DNA from: Deltaproteobacteria bacterium
GTDB taxonomy: Bacteria; Desulfobacterota; Desulfomonilia; UBA1062
Direction of reading: 5' to 3'
Assembly: GCA_018436855.1 (NCBI GenBank)
Contig: JAHDKO010000141.1
Location: 1 to 38,735 of the forward strand
Length of the DNA: 38,735 bases
The number at the start of each line of letters is the position of its first letter. The stretch's first letter is position 1. The translations under genes and the position numbers were made by a program. The notes beneath the pieces are model-generated. The model had not been told where the DNA came from, ran no database searches, and saw only the letters and a program-made list of their open reading frames with translations. Shown here piece after piece: positions 29,886 to 38,507 of the stretch.

Positions 29886-30305
29886 CCCTTTCTCCCGCAG
29901 CTATACCACCGCAGGAATCAGGGCGCAAGGCGTTCTGAATCAATGGTATGAACCTTATAACGGCAAGCCCTGGACCCTTTCCCCACGGCAACGCTCATGA
30001 ATCAAGCAGGTCTCGTTCCACCCAGGCCTATGGAAATATTCATACCGATCCCATAAAGATCCCTCACGTGACACGGATCTCGCCTGAGAACAAGACAAAT
30101 CACACCAATGGACACACGCCGGATTAAAGCCGGGGGAACGGATCACCCCCTCTGGAGAGGAAATCAGGGTTTTTGGATAGACTCTCAGAATGTGGATTCG
30201 AGGGGTGCGGCAACCTTCTGCTTCTGGAATCAATATCTTGATAACGGAGCTATTCCGTGCAATACTGCAACCCGCATTTCTGAAAGAGGAGGAACAAACC
30301 AGGAC
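29886..30305. other. 420-bp divergent region between yjbQ-like gene and ilvD
   Basis: The region contains repeat B at 29938-29978 and an ACGGA/TCCGT mini-hairpin near 30245. The open frame that runs through it into ilvD lacks a ribosome site and shows no branched-chain-residue-rich leader, so classical attenuation is not supported. No convincing promoter hexamers were found. Confidence 0.45.
29938..29978 (+). repeat. Dispersed repeat B, copy 1
   Basis: These 41 bp match the reverse complement of 38371-38411 at 40 positions (the exception is base 29968). Both copies are intergenic. Similarity fades beyond the core, though a short CAAGG-rich stretch upstream of 29938 also resembles the flank of the other copy. 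Confidence 0.8.
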
Positions 30306-31964
30306 ATGAGAAGCGATTGTTCCAAAAAATCATTCGAAAAGGCCCCTCACCGGTCCCTGCTCAAGGCGAACGGATTCACCGACGAAGAAATCTCCCGGCC
30401 CTTTGTGGGCATCGTGAACTCTGCCAATGAAATCATTCCCGGACATATTCACCTCAATCAGATAGCCCGGGCCGCAAAGGACGGGGTGCGCATGGCGGGC
30501 GGCACGCCCATGGAGTTTTCGGTCATCGGCATCTGCGACGGTATCGCCATGAACCACGCAGGGATGAAGTACTCCCTGCCGTCGAGGGAGATCATCGCCG
30601 ATTCCATCGAGCTCGTGGCCATGGGGCACGCCTTCGACGCCCTGGTCTTTATCCCCAACTGCGACAAGATTGTCCCGGGCATGCTCATGGCAGCCCTGCG
30701 CCTCAATGTCCCCGCGATCTTCGTCTCCGGAGGGCCCATGCTCGCCGGCCGTCTCAAGGGCAGGGCCGTGGACCTCATCAGCGTGTTCGAAGGCATCGGC
30801 AGGCTTAAAGCAGGCACGATCACCGAGGAAGAGCTCCGGGAGCTCGAGGGGTGCGCCTGCCCCACGGCAGGGTGTTGCTCGGGCATGTTCACCGCCAACT
30901 CCATGAACTGTCTCACCGAGGCCCTGGGCCTGGGCCTGCCGGGCAACGGCACGATCCCCGCCGCCTTCTCCGAGCGGATCAGGCTTGCCAAGCACGCGGG
31001 CATGAAGGTGATGGAACTCCTGGAAAAGGACATCAAGCCCCGGGACATCGCGAGCCCAAGCGCCTTCAACAACGCCATCGCCGTGGACATGGCCCTGGGG
31101 TGCTCCACCAACACCGTGCTCCATGTTCCGGCAGTGGCCCATGAGGCGGGCATCGAGCTCAACCTGGACGATTTCGACCGGATGAGCAAACGGGTGCCCC
31201 ACCTGTGCAACCTCTCCCCGGCCGGGCCGCACCACATCGAAGACCTCTACTACGCAGGCGGGATCCAGGCGGTGATGAAGCGGATGGAGCCCCTGGGCGT
31301 CCTGGACACCGGCGTGGTCACGGCAACGGGTGAGGCTCTGCGGAAAAACCTTGAACATGCCGAGATCCTCGACCCCGAGGTGATCCGGCCCCTGGAAACC
31401 CCCTACCACCAGGAGGGCGGGATCGCGATCCTGCGCGGCTCCCTGGCGCCCGACGGGGCGGTGGTGAAACAGTCGGGCGTGCTGCCCGAGATGATGAAGC
31501 GCGAGGGCACAGCCCGTGTGTTCGACTCCGAGGAGGAGGCGGCCGACGCCATTCTCGCCGGCAAGATCCGGGCGGGTGACATCGTGGTCATCCGGTACGA
31601 GGGGCCCAAGGGCGGCCCGGGCATGCGCGAAATGCTCACCCCGACCTCCTCGATCGCGGGCATGGGGCTGGACAGGGACGTGGCGCTGATCACGGACGGC
31701 CGGTTCTCCGGAGGCACCAGGGGGGCGGCCATCGGGCACTGCTCGCCCGAGGCGGCCGAGGGCGGGCCGATCGCCCTGGTGCAGGAAGGCGATCGCATCG
31801 GAATCGACATACCTGCCCGGAAGATCGACCTTCTCGTCGACGAGGACGAGCTCTCCAGGCGCAGGCAGGCCTTCAGGCCGCCTGAGAAAAAGCTCACCGG
31901 CGTGCTGAAGCGCTATGCGCGGGAGACCCTCTCGGCAGACAAAGGGGCCCGATACAGAGACTGA
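30306..31964 (+). CDS. ilvD: Dihydroxy-acid dehydratase
   Basis: The protein has 552 residues from ATG 30306, preceded by GAGGAGGAAC; the frame extends upstream without a start signal. It dehydrates dihydroxy acids to 2-keto acids in valine, leucine and isoleucine synthesis. Fe-S cluster cysteines lie in [12 protein letters not shown] (near residue 122) and [18 protein letters not shown] (near 185-202). The C-terminal beta domain contains [15 protein letters not shown] and [12 protein letters not shown]. Its TGA overlaps the amrS ATG by one base, so it heads the run of coupled genes that ends with polA. Confidence 0.97.
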   Translation: MRSDCSKKSFEKAPHRSLLKANGFTDEEISRPFVGIVNSANEIIPGHIHLNQIARAAKDGVRMAGGTPMEFSVIGICDGIAMNHAGMKYSLPSREIIADSIELVAMGHAFDALVFIPNCDKIVPGMLMAALRLNVPAIFVSGGPMLAGRLKGRAVDLISVFEGIGRLKAGTITEEELRELEGCACPTAGCCSGMFTANSMNCLTEALGLGLPGNGTIPAAFSERIRLAKHAGMKVMELLEKDIKPRDIASPSAFNNAIAVDMALGCSTNTVLHVPAVAHEAGIELNLDDFDRMSKRVPHLCNLSPAGPHHIEDLYYAGGIQAVMKRMEPLGVLDTGVVTATGEALRKNLEHAEILDPEVIRPLETPYHQEGGIAILRGSLAPDGAVVKQSGVLPEMMKREGTARVFDSEEEAADAILAGKIRAGDIVVIRYEGPKGGPGMREMLTPTSSIAGMGLDRDVALITDGRFSGGTRGAAIGHCSPEAAEGGPIALVQEGDRIGIDIPARKIDLLVDEDELSRRRQAFRPPEKKLTGVLKRYARETLSADKGARYRD

Positions 31965-32977
31965 TGAAACAGGCGCGGTACTGGAAAGCAGATGAAGACG
32001 GCACGGTGCACTGCCTGCTGTGCCCCCACCGCTGCACCATCAGAGACGGCAGAACCGGGATATGCGGGGTGAGGAAGAACGAGGGAGGCACGCTCTTCTC
32101 CCTGGTCTGGGGGCGCAGTGTGGCTGCGAGCGTTGATCCGATCGAGAAAAAGCCGCTCTATCACCTGTTGCCCGGATCTCTCTCCTTCTCCATCGCAACC
32201 GTGGGCTGCAACATGAGGTGCGCCTTCTGCCAGAACAGCGACATCTCCCAGTACCCCCGCCATACCGGGGGCGTCACCGGAGAGGATCTGCCGCCCGGGG
32301 AGGTGGTCCGGGCCGCGCTCGCACGGGGATGTGCGAGCGTTTCCTACACCTATACCGAGCCCACGGTATACCTGGAGTACGCGCTCGACACGGCGCGCCT
32401 GGCGAGGCAGGCCGGGCTGCTCAACGTCATGGTCACGAACGGCTACACCTCGCCCGAGATCGTCAGGAACGACCTCGCCGGGCTCATCGACGGGGCCAAC
32501 ATCGACCTGAAGTCGTTCTCCGACGGTTTCTACCGCAGGCTCTGCTCGGCCCGGCTCGCCCCGGTTCTCGAGGCCATCCAGGCCTACTTCGAGGCCGGTA
32601 TCTGGATCGAGATCACCACGCTCGTCATCCCCGGGGAGAACGACTCCGAAGAAGAGCTCAGGGAGATCGCGCGGTTCATCCGGAGCATGAGCCCGGACAT
32701 CCCCTGGCACATCAGCCGCTATTTTCCCCGGTACCGCTATCAGGACGCGCCGCCCACACCCGTGGAGAGCCTGGAGACGGCCCGGGAGACCGGTCTGGGC
32801 GAGGGGCTCCGTTACGTGTATACCGGAAACGTCATGGGGCGTGCCCGGGAGAACACCGTCTGCCCGGGATGCGGGCATACGGTCATCGCCCGGAAGGGAT
32901 TTTCCCTAGAGAACAGGAGCATGCAGGGCAGCCTCTGCAGCCGCTGCAGTCAAAACATACCAGGGAGGTACACATGA
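31964..32977 (+). CDS. amrS: AmmeMemoRadiSam-system radical SAM protein (AmrS-like)
   Basis: The protein has 337 residues. The radical SAM motif is CNMRCAFC, with Cys82, Cys86 and Cys89 binding the [4Fe-4S] cluster. The N-terminal CLLCPHRCTIRDGRTGICGVRKN and the segment ASVDPIEKKPLYHLLPGS are characteristic of AmrS, which is related to pyruvate formate-lyase activating enzymes. SYTYTEPTVYLEYALDTA and IWIEITTLVIPGEND lie in the barrel. The C-terminus ends in two more CxxC pairs (VCPGCGH and LCSRCSQ), a possible zinc ribbon. The function of the system is unresolved; its usual partners AMMECR1 and Memo are not encoded in this window. The gene overlaps ilvD by 1 nt and the next gene by 4 nt. Confidence 0.9.
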   Translation: MKQARYWKADEDGTVHCLLCPHRCTIRDGRTGICGVRKNEGGTLFSLVWGRSVAASVDPIEKKPLYHLLPGSLSFSIATVGCNMRCAFCQNSDISQYPRHTGGVTGEDLPPGEVVRAALARGCASVSYTYTEPTVYLEYALDTARLARQAGLLNVMVTNGYTSPEIVRNDLAGLIDGANIDLKSFSDGFYRRLCSARLAPVLEAIQAYFEAGIWIEITTLVIPGENDSEEELREIARFIRSMSPDIPWHISRYFPRYRYQDAPPTPVESLETARETGLGEGLRYVYTGNVMGRARENTVCPGCGHTVIARKGFSLENRSMQGSLCSRCSQNIPGRYT

Positions 32978-33144
32978 AAAACCAGAACTACGTGCTCAAA
33001 GTCGTCGATGCCAAGAAGGCCGATATCAAAAAGGCCCTCAAAGAGGCGGGAATAGAAGTCCGCGCCATTGCCGAGGTGTATTCCGAAGAGGTGGCAGGCG
33101 AAGAGAAAGAGGGTGGAGATGCCGAGAAAAAGAGCAACGGATAA
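32974..33144 (+). CDS. 56-residue conserved-looking small protein of unknown function
   Basis: The ATG at 32974 overlaps the amrS stop (ATGA) and follows GGGAGG. The product (MKNQNYVLKVVDAKKADIKK at its start) is very rich in Lys, Glu and Ala and has a beta-strand followed by a helix, like a half ferredoxin-fold or ACT-like unit, with an acidic, disordered tail. The last 26 nt overlap the start of the aminopeptidase gene. The tight coupling to amrS suggests that the protein is real and may assist it. No family was recognised. Confidence 0.7.
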   Translation: MKNQNYVLKVVDAKKADIKKALKEAGIEVRAIAEVYSEEVAGEEKEGGDAEKKSNG

Positions 33145-34483
33145 GCCCGATCTGAGCCATAAGATCAAGTCCGGGTGGGAGATTCTCAAAGGATCTCTCC
33201 CCGAGGTCGAATCGTACAACCGGGAGTACCTGCGGTTCCTCTCGCAGGTGAAGACCGAGCGCGAGGCCGTGGAATATTTCCGGGATCGCGCGGGCGAGAC
33301 CGGCGGGCTCGAGCTCGTGGAGAACCGGGGCAAGGCCCTGGCCGTATGCAGGAGGGGTGCGATTCCCCTGAAGGAGGGGGTCCGAATCGTGGTGGCCCAC
33401 ATCGACAGCCCCCGGCTCGACCTCAAGGCCAACCCGCTCTACGAGGACACCGACCTGGCCATGCTCAAGACGCACTACTACGGCGGGATCAAGAAGTACC
33501 AGTGGCTCGCGCGGCCGCTCGCGCTCCACGGCGTGGTCGTCAAGGAGGACGGGAGCCTGGTCAAGGTGCTCATCGGCGAGGACCCGGACGATCCGTGCTT
33601 CACCATCGAAGACCTGTTGCCCCACCTGGCCGCCAACGCGCAGTATGCGAAGAAGCTCCCCGATGCGTTCCAGGCCGAGAAGCTCAACATCATCCTGGGC
33701 TCACGCCCGGACCTCGCGGCAAAGGACAACAAGGTCAAGGAGTACATCCTCTCTTTGCTGCACGAGAAATACGGCATCATGGAGCAGGACTTCGTCTCCG
33801 CCGACCTGGAGATCGTGCCGGCAGGCCCCGCGCGCGAGGTGGGAATCGACCGGTCCCTTATCGGCGGCTATGGCCAGGATGACCGGGCCTGCTCGTGGGC
33901 GGCCTTTGCCGCGGTGCGGGATGCCGCCTCGAAAGGGTACACGTCGATCGCCCTGCTCATGGACAAGGAGGAGATCGGCAGCGAGGGCAACACCGGCGCA
34001 AAGAGCATGTTCATCGAGGAGGTTCTCTGGGAGCTGGCCGGGCGTTTCGGGGAAGAGATCATTCCGTCGCGGGTGCTGTTCAAGTCCAGGGCCATATCCG
34101 GGGATGCGAACGGCGCGTTCGATCCCGATTACCCCGAGGTCCACGAAAAGATGAACGCCGCCAGGCTCGGCTACGGCGTGTGCGTGACCAAGTTCACCGG
34201 GGCCCGGGGCAAGGTGGGCTCCAGCGAGGCACATGCCGAATACATGGCCTACATGAGGTCTATCCTCAACCGGTCGGGGATACCCTGGCAGACCGGCGAG
34301 CTGGGCAAGGTCGACGAGGGGGGAGGGGGAACGGTCGCGAAGTTCCTGGCCGAGTACGGCATGGATATCGTGGACATGGGCCCGGCGCTGCTGTCCATGC
34401 ACTCGCCATTCGAGCTTTCGTCCAAGGTGGATACCTACTCCACCTATCTGGCGTATCGGGCATTCATGGAGGATAGAGGATAA
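33119..34483 (+). CDS. M18-family metallo-aminopeptidase
   Basis: The protein has 454 residues from ATG 33119. It is a zinc aminopeptidase of the aspartyl-aminopeptidase family, forming large tetrahedral assemblies that trim peptides in the cytosol. Candidate metal ligands are the His of VAHIDSPRLDLKANP, the second Asp of GGYGQDDRACSW, the Glu pair in LMDKEEIGSEGNTG, the Asp in SGDANGAFDPDYP and the His in LLSMHSPFELSSK. The DKEEIGSEG motif and AHxDSPR opening are diagnostic of M18. Its start overlaps the small upstream ORF by 26 nt, and its TAA directly abuts the next ATG. Confidence 0.93.
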   Translation: MPRKRATDKPDLSHKIKSGWEILKGSLPEVESYNREYLRFLSQVKTEREAVEYFRDRAGETGGLELVENRGKALAVCRRGAIPLKEGVRIVVAHIDSPRLDLKANPLYEDTDLAMLKTHYYGGIKKYQWLARPLALHGVVVKEDGSLVKVLIGEDPDDPCFTIEDLLPHLAANAQYAKKLPDAFQAEKLNIILGSRPDLAAKDNKVKEYILSLLHEKYGIMEQDFVSADLEIVPAGPAREVGIDRSLIGGYGQDDRACSWAAFAAVRDAASKGYTSIALLMDKEEIGSEGNTGAKSMFIEEVLWELAGRFGEEIIPSRVLFKSRAISGDANGAFDPDYPEVHEKMNAARLGYGVCVTKFTGARGKVGSSEAHAEYMAYMRSILNRSGIPWQTGELGKVDEGGGGTVAKFLAEYGMDIVDMGPALLSMHSPFELSSKVDTYSTYLAYRAFMEDRG

Positions 34484-35128
34484 ATGAAGCAGAAGGTGCT
34501 CGCGCACATCGGTTCTCTCATGGGGGGCATGGTCCACAACCTCAACACCCCGCTCATGTGGATCATGGGAAGGGCTCAGCTCGTCCAGTCGAGGAACGAG
34601 AAGCTCGACACCCTCAACGGAAAGGACGGCGAAGATCTCCGCGCCATGAAGACGAAGAACAGCAAGGATCTCAAATCCATCCAGGACGGCGCGGACAAGA
34701 TCGACCACATTCTGAAGTCGCTGGGCTACAAGATCCAGATGACCAACGAGGGATACACGTCCATCGAGCTCAGGGAATTTCTGGAGAGGGAAACCGACTT
34801 CCTCATGGCGGACATGCGCTTTAAGCACGAGACCGCCAGGGAGGTGCAACCCGGCCCCCGGTCGTGCTACGTGAAGTGCGACTACAACGCGCTGTCCTGC
34901 GCGTTCACCGGCATCATCGAGACGATCATGAACTCCACGGAAAAGGGCAGGACCCTGAAGATCTCCCTGGAGAACGGGGCCATCCTCTTTCGCTGCCCGA
35001 ACCTCAATCTAACTCCCGAGGTTCGGGAGAAAGTGGAGAGCGTCTGTCTGGGGATCAGGGGGCGGGCCGACATCGTGATGGGAGACGAGCACGGGTTCGA
35101 GATATCCCTGTGGGTAAAGGACGCGTGA
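34484..35128 (+). CDS. Histidine-kinase-like protein without sensor domain and with a degenerate ATPase domain
   Basis: The protein has 214 residues. [22 protein letters not shown] near the N-terminus is an H-box, with His18 in the position phosphorylated in histidine kinases, and a long helix pair follows (to about residue 85). The rest has the length of an HATPase domain, but I see no N box and no clear G1/G2 ATP-binding glycines (only [21 protein letters not shown]). It has no sensor region and no membrane segment, and no response regulator is encoded nearby. It could be a phosphotransfer protein or a docking inhibitor. The ATG follows the aminopeptidase stop directly, and its stop overlaps the Nudix start (TGATG). 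Confidence 0.75.
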   Translation: MKQKVLAHIGSLMGGMVHNLNTPLMWIMGRAQLVQSRNEKLDTLNGKDGEDLRAMKTKNSKDLKSIQDGADKIDHILKSLGYKIQMTNEGYTSIELREFLERETDFLMADMRFKHETAREVQPGPRSCYVKCDYNALSCAFTGIIETIMNSTEKGRTLKISLENGAILFRCPNLNLTPEVREKVESVCLGIRGRADIVMGDEHGFEISLWVKDA

Positions 35129-35598
35129 TGGCCGCCAAGGAATCGTTCACCTGCCCCTCGTGCGGGCATGTCATGGAGCGGTACAAAAACCCGGTGCCCA
35201 CGGTGGACATCGTCATCGAGTATGCCTCGGGCATCGTCCTGGTGGAGAGGAAGAACCCTCCCCACGGGTGGGCCCTGCCGGGAGGCTTCGTGGACTATGG
35301 CGAGACCGTGGAGCATGCCGCAGCCAGAGAGGCGCAGGAGGAGACGGGCCTGGTCCTGGAAAACCTGCGGATGTTCCACGTATACTCCGACCCATCGAGA
35401 GACCCTCGGATGCACACCATCACCACGGTCTTGACGGCCTCAGGCAAAGGCGTTCTCCGGGCGGGCGACGACGCGGGGAGCGCCGGGGTGTTCGCGGAAA
35501 ACGAGCTGCCCGGGGACATCGCATTCGACCATTCCCGGATCATCGCAGACTATTTCTCCTGGAAGCGTGGAGAAAGGAAGGGCATGACGTGCCGGTAA
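35128..35598 (+). CDS. Nudix hydrolase with an N-terminal CxxC
   Basis: The protein has 156 residues. The Nudix box is complete: [24 protein letters not shown] (spanning residues 51-74), with the REAQEE core that binds the metal. The N-terminus [18 protein letters not shown] has one CxxC pair, half of the zinc ribbon seen in NudC/NADH-pyrophosphatase-like or ADP-ribose-type enzymes. WALPGG before the box and [10 protein letters not shown] near the end suggest the ADP-ribose pyrophosphatase type, but the substrate is not fixed by sequence. It overlaps the upstream stop by one base and the polA start by ten bases. Confidence 0.92.
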   Translation: MAAKESFTCPSCGHVMERYKNPVPTVDIVIEYASGIVLVERKNPPHGWALPGGFVDYGETVEHAAAREAQEETGLVLENLRMFHVYSDPSRDPRMHTITTVLTASGKGVLRAGDDAGSAGVFAENELPGDIAFDHSRIIADYFSWKRGERKGMTCR

Positions 35599-38165
35599 CG
35601 GAAAACAGAGAAGTCTATCTCATCGACGGCAGCTCGTATATCTACCGGGCGTTCTATGCCATGAGAAACATGTCCACCTCCGGAGGCATGCCCACCAATG
35701 CGGTGTTCATCTGCTCGCGGATGCTCATCAACCTCCTGAAGGAGAAAAAGCCCGAGCACATCTGTTTCGTGCTGGATTCCCGGGGACCCACCTTCCGCCA
35801 CGAGCTCTACCAGGACTACAAGGCCACCCGGCAGAAGATGCCCGAGGGCCTGGGCGTGCAGATCCCCTACATCATCCGGATCATCGAGGCCCTGGGGGTC
35901 CCTATCGTGCAGAAGCAGGGCTTCGAGGCGGACGACATCATCGCGGACCTGGCCAGGCGGTGCGGGCAGGGGTGCACGGTCTACATCGTCTCGGGCGACA
36001 AGGATCTCATGCAGCTCGTGAACGAGACCACCCTGGTCTGGGACACCCTCACGAACAAGGTCTACGACCGGGAGGCGGTGAAGGAGAAGTTCGACGTCTA
36101 CCCCGAGTATATCCCGGACCTGCTCGCGCTCATGGGCGACGCATCTGACAACATCCCCGGGGTCCCCGGGATCGGCGCCAAGGGGGCCGCGGCCCTGATC
36201 AGGGACATGGGCCACCTGCAGGACATCCTCGATCACGTGGACGATGTCGGCTCCCCCAAGCAGAGAAAGGCGCTTCAAGAGCATGCGGACCAGGCCCGGG
36301 AAGGATTCGAACTGGTGAGGCTCGACCGGGAGGTGGAGCTCGATTTCGGGCCAGAGGACCTCAGGGCGGGCAAGCCCGATGCCGAAGGCCTCCGGAAGAT
36401 TTTTACGGAGCTCGAGTTCAAGGCACTCCTCAAGGAGCTGAACCTCAGGCCCGACGAGAAGAGGGCCTGCATGCACGAGGGCAGGATCGAGTACGCCTGC
36501 AGGTGCGATTTTACCGGAGAAATGGGCATGTACGTGATGCCGGGCGTCGGGTCGGCGGTGGCGCAGGGCGAGGTGTCCACGGTGTGCCTGGACCCTGAAA
36601 CCTGCCTTGACCCGCTGAAGAACGAGGGCGCGCTCGTGTGCATGCACGACGCCAAGCAGGCCTTCGTTGCCGCCATGATGAAGGGACTGGAGGTCCGTGC
36701 GGGCGTGTTCGACACCATGCTCGCCACCTACTGCATCGATGCGGTCAATTCACAGGCCGGCCTGGAGGACCTCGCCCGGGCATGCCTGGAGACGGATATC
36801 CCGAACCCGAGCGACCTCCTGGGCTCGGGAAGAAACGCCCGCAGCATCGCCGGGATCGACCGGAAGACCCTGGGCAGCTACCTCGCCTGTCACGCGAGCG
36901 TGCTGGTCCCTTTAAAGGAGCGGCTCGCCGAGCAGATGACCCGGGTGGGGGTGGACAGGATATTCTATGACATCGAGATCCCGCTCACCACAGTGCTCTC
37001 CTCGCTGGAGGCATGCGGGGTGCTTGTGGACACGGCCGGGCTTGGGAGAATATCTTCAGAGATCGACGGGCTTCTGAAGGGCATGGAGGAGAAGATCTTC
37101 GCTCTGGCAGGCGGAGAGTTCAATATCAACTCGCCCAAGCAGCTGGGCGTCATCCTGTTCGAGAAGCTGGGGCTGCCCGCGGTGAAAAAGACCAAGACCG
37201 GCTACTCCACGGACAGCAAGGTCCTGGAGTCGCTCGCGTCCAGGCACGATCTGCCTGCGCTCATCCTGGAGTACCGGATGTTCGCCAAGCTCAAGAACAC
37301 CTATGTGGATGCGCTTCCCTCCATGATCAATCCGCAGACCGGCAGAATCCACACCCGGTTCAACCAGGCCGTCACCGCCACGGGCCGGATATCCTCCTCG
37401 GAGCCCAACCTCCAGAACATCCCGGTGCGCTCCGAGATGGGCCGAAGGATCAGGCAGGCCTTTATCGCGCCCGAGGGTCACCTGATCCTGAGCGCCGACT
37501 ACTCCCAGATCGAGCTCAGGATTCTCGCCCACATCACCCGCGACGCCGCCCTGATGGAAGCCTTTACCCACGGCCAGGACATTCATGCAAAGACCGCGGC
37601 CGAGATCTTCGGCATGCCCCTTCAAGAGGTGTCCGAGAACCAGCGGAGGACGGCCAAGACCATCAACTTCGGAATCATGTACGGCATGGGGCCGCACAAG
37701 CTCTCCCAAGAGCTGGGCATCCGGAGGGACACTGCCAAGGCCTATATCGACAGCTATCTCGCCAAGTACCCCGGCGTGCGGGAGTACACCGAGACCATCG
37801 CTGCAAAGGCCGAGCGGGACGGGTTCGTCACCACGCTCCTGGGCAGGCGCAGGTCCATCCCCGAGATCCACTCGTCCAACTTCAACGAGCGCGAGGCCGG
37901 CAGGAGGATCGCGATCAACACCCCTATCCAGGGGACCGCGGCCGACATCATCAAGATAGCCATGGTGAGGATATACGAACGCCTGAAAGACTTCCGGAGC
38001 AGGATGATCCTGCAGGTGCACGACGAGCTGGTGTTCGAGGCGGCCGAGGGCGAGGTCGAAGCGCTGACCGCCATGGTGGGTCAGGAGATGGAGCATGCCT
38101 GCGAGCTGGATGTTCCGGTCAGGGTGGATATCGGCACGGGAAAAGACTGGGCGTCCGCCCACTGA
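35589..38165 (+). CDS. polA: DNA polymerase I
   Basis: The protein has 858 residues from a GTG at 35589 with AAAGGAAGG eight bases upstream; the open frame reaches further 5' only inside the Nudix gene. Domains: 5' nuclease (about 1-290, [15 protein letters not shown] and [14 protein letters not shown]), a 3'-5' exonuclease-like domain (about 300-465) and the polymerase (about 480-858). Polymerase motif A is [13 protein letters not shown] with Asp637, motif [15 protein letters not shown], and motif [10 protein letters not shown] with Asp812. In the exonuclease-like domain a DxE survives (LDPET), but the positions aligned with E. coli Asp424 and Asp501 are not Asp (HDAKQA and YLACHAS), so proofreading is probably lost, as in several other bacterial Pol I proteins. 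Confidence 0.97.
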   Translation: MPVTENREVYLIDGSSYIYRAFYAMRNMSTSGGMPTNAVFICSRMLINLLKEKKPEHICFVLDSRGPTFRHELYQDYKATRQKMPEGLGVQIPYIIRIIEALGVPIVQKQGFEADDIIADLARRCGQGCTVYIVSGDKDLMQLVNETTLVWDTLTNKVYDREAVKEKFDVYPEYIPDLLALMGDASDNIPGVPGIGAKGAAALIRDMGHLQDILDHVDDVGSPKQRKALQEHADQAREGFELVRLDREVELDFGPEDLRAGKPDAEGLRKIFTELEFKALLKELNLRPDEKRACMHEGRIEYACRCDFTGEMGMYVMPGVGSAVAQGEVSTVCLDPETCLDPLKNEGALVCMHDAKQAFVAAMMKGLEVRAGVFDTMLATYCIDAVNSQAGLEDLARACLETDIPNPSDLLGSGRNARSIAGIDRKTLGSYLACHASVLVPLKERLAEQMTRVGVDRIFYDIEIPLTTVLSSLEACGVLVDTAGLGRISSEIDGLLKGMEEKIFALAGGEFNINSPKQLGVILFEKLGLPAVKKTKTGYSTDSKVLESLASRHDLPALILEYRMFAKLKNTYVDALPSMINPQTGRIHTRFNQAVTATGRISSSEPNLQNIPVRSEMGRRIRQAFIAPEGHLILSADYSQIELRILAHITRDAALMEAFTHGQDIHAKTAAEIFGMPLQEVSENQRRTAKTINFGIMYGMGPHKLSQELGIRRDTAKAYIDSYLAKYPGVREYTETIAAKAERDGFVTTLLGRRRSIPEIHSSNFNEREAGRRIAINTPIQGTAADIIKIAMVRIYERLKDFRSRMILQVHDELVFEAAEGEVEALTAMVGQEMEHACELDVPVRVDIGTGKDWASAH

Positions 38166-38290
38166 AGCGATCTCCCCCGCCTCGAAACATCCGGGCCAAG
38201 GCCTTCTTACGGCACAGGAAAGGAAGGTCGGCGCGTTACTGGAAAATGTGCGACCCTGCAGCAAGCTACGGGTATCAATACCCGCAAGTT

Positions 38291-38324
38291 GAATCCTCCT
38301 TCTAAAGTCCGCTTCCTGAAGGAC
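38291..38324 (+). repeat. Dispersed repeat A, reference copy
   Basis: The segment matches the reverse complement of 17291-17324 at 32 of 34 positions. The internal stem AAAGTCC/GGACTTT extends three bases past its right end. It is intergenic, 125 bp after the polA stop. Confidence 0.75.
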
Positions 38325-38370
38325 TTTGAATGTGGGTCACATTCCCGTTGAAAGCTTTTCGGCTTGAAGC

Positions 38371-38411
38371 AGGGTCCAGGACTTGCCGTTATAAGGTTCA
38401 TACCATTGATT
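38371..38411 (-). repeat. Dispersed repeat B, copy 2
   Basis: The reverse complement equals 29938-29978 at 40 of 41 positions. Its left end, AGGGTCCA, is complementary to TGGACCCT at 38441-38448, so this copy can close a larger stem-loop that the first copy lacks. Confidence 0.8.
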
Positions 38412-38463
38412 AAGCCTTTTGCAGCGAGCTTAAGGGGAATTGGACCCTCAGAGACAGTAAAAA

Positions 38464-38500
38464 GCGGGGCAGGGCACAGAGCCCGCCCCGCAGCGTTTTT
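38464..38500. terminator. Bidirectional rho-independent terminator
   Basis: GCGGGGC-A-GGGC pairs with GCCCGCCCCGC around ACAGA (38464-38491), an 11-bp stem with one bulge. TTTTT follows on the plus strand (38496-38500), and AAAAA precedes it (38459-38463), giving a T-tract on the minus strand. It serves both polA and the terminal acyl-CoA dehydrogenase. Confidence 0.92.
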
Positions 38501-38507
38501 GGTCAGA

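Larger units (their letters stand above)
38166..38507. other. 342-bp convergent intergenic region packed with hairpins
   Basis: In order: CGGGTAT/ATACCCG (38269-38284), repeat A with AAAGTCC/GGACTTT (38304-38327), GAATGTG/CACATTC with a 3-base loop (38328-38344), AAGC/GCTT (38352-38365), repeat B whose AGGGTCCA (38371-38378) pairs with TGGACCCT (38441-38448), and the terminator at 38464-38500. No coding sequence was seen. A structured RNA or a composite of intergenic repeats is possible. Confidence 0.6.

Noticed and set aside
30108..30305. N-terminal extension or leader peptide of ilvD
   Set aside because: The upstream in-frame ATG has no ribosome site and the peptide is not rich in Ile, Leu or Val; ATG 30306 with GAGGAGG is the natural start.
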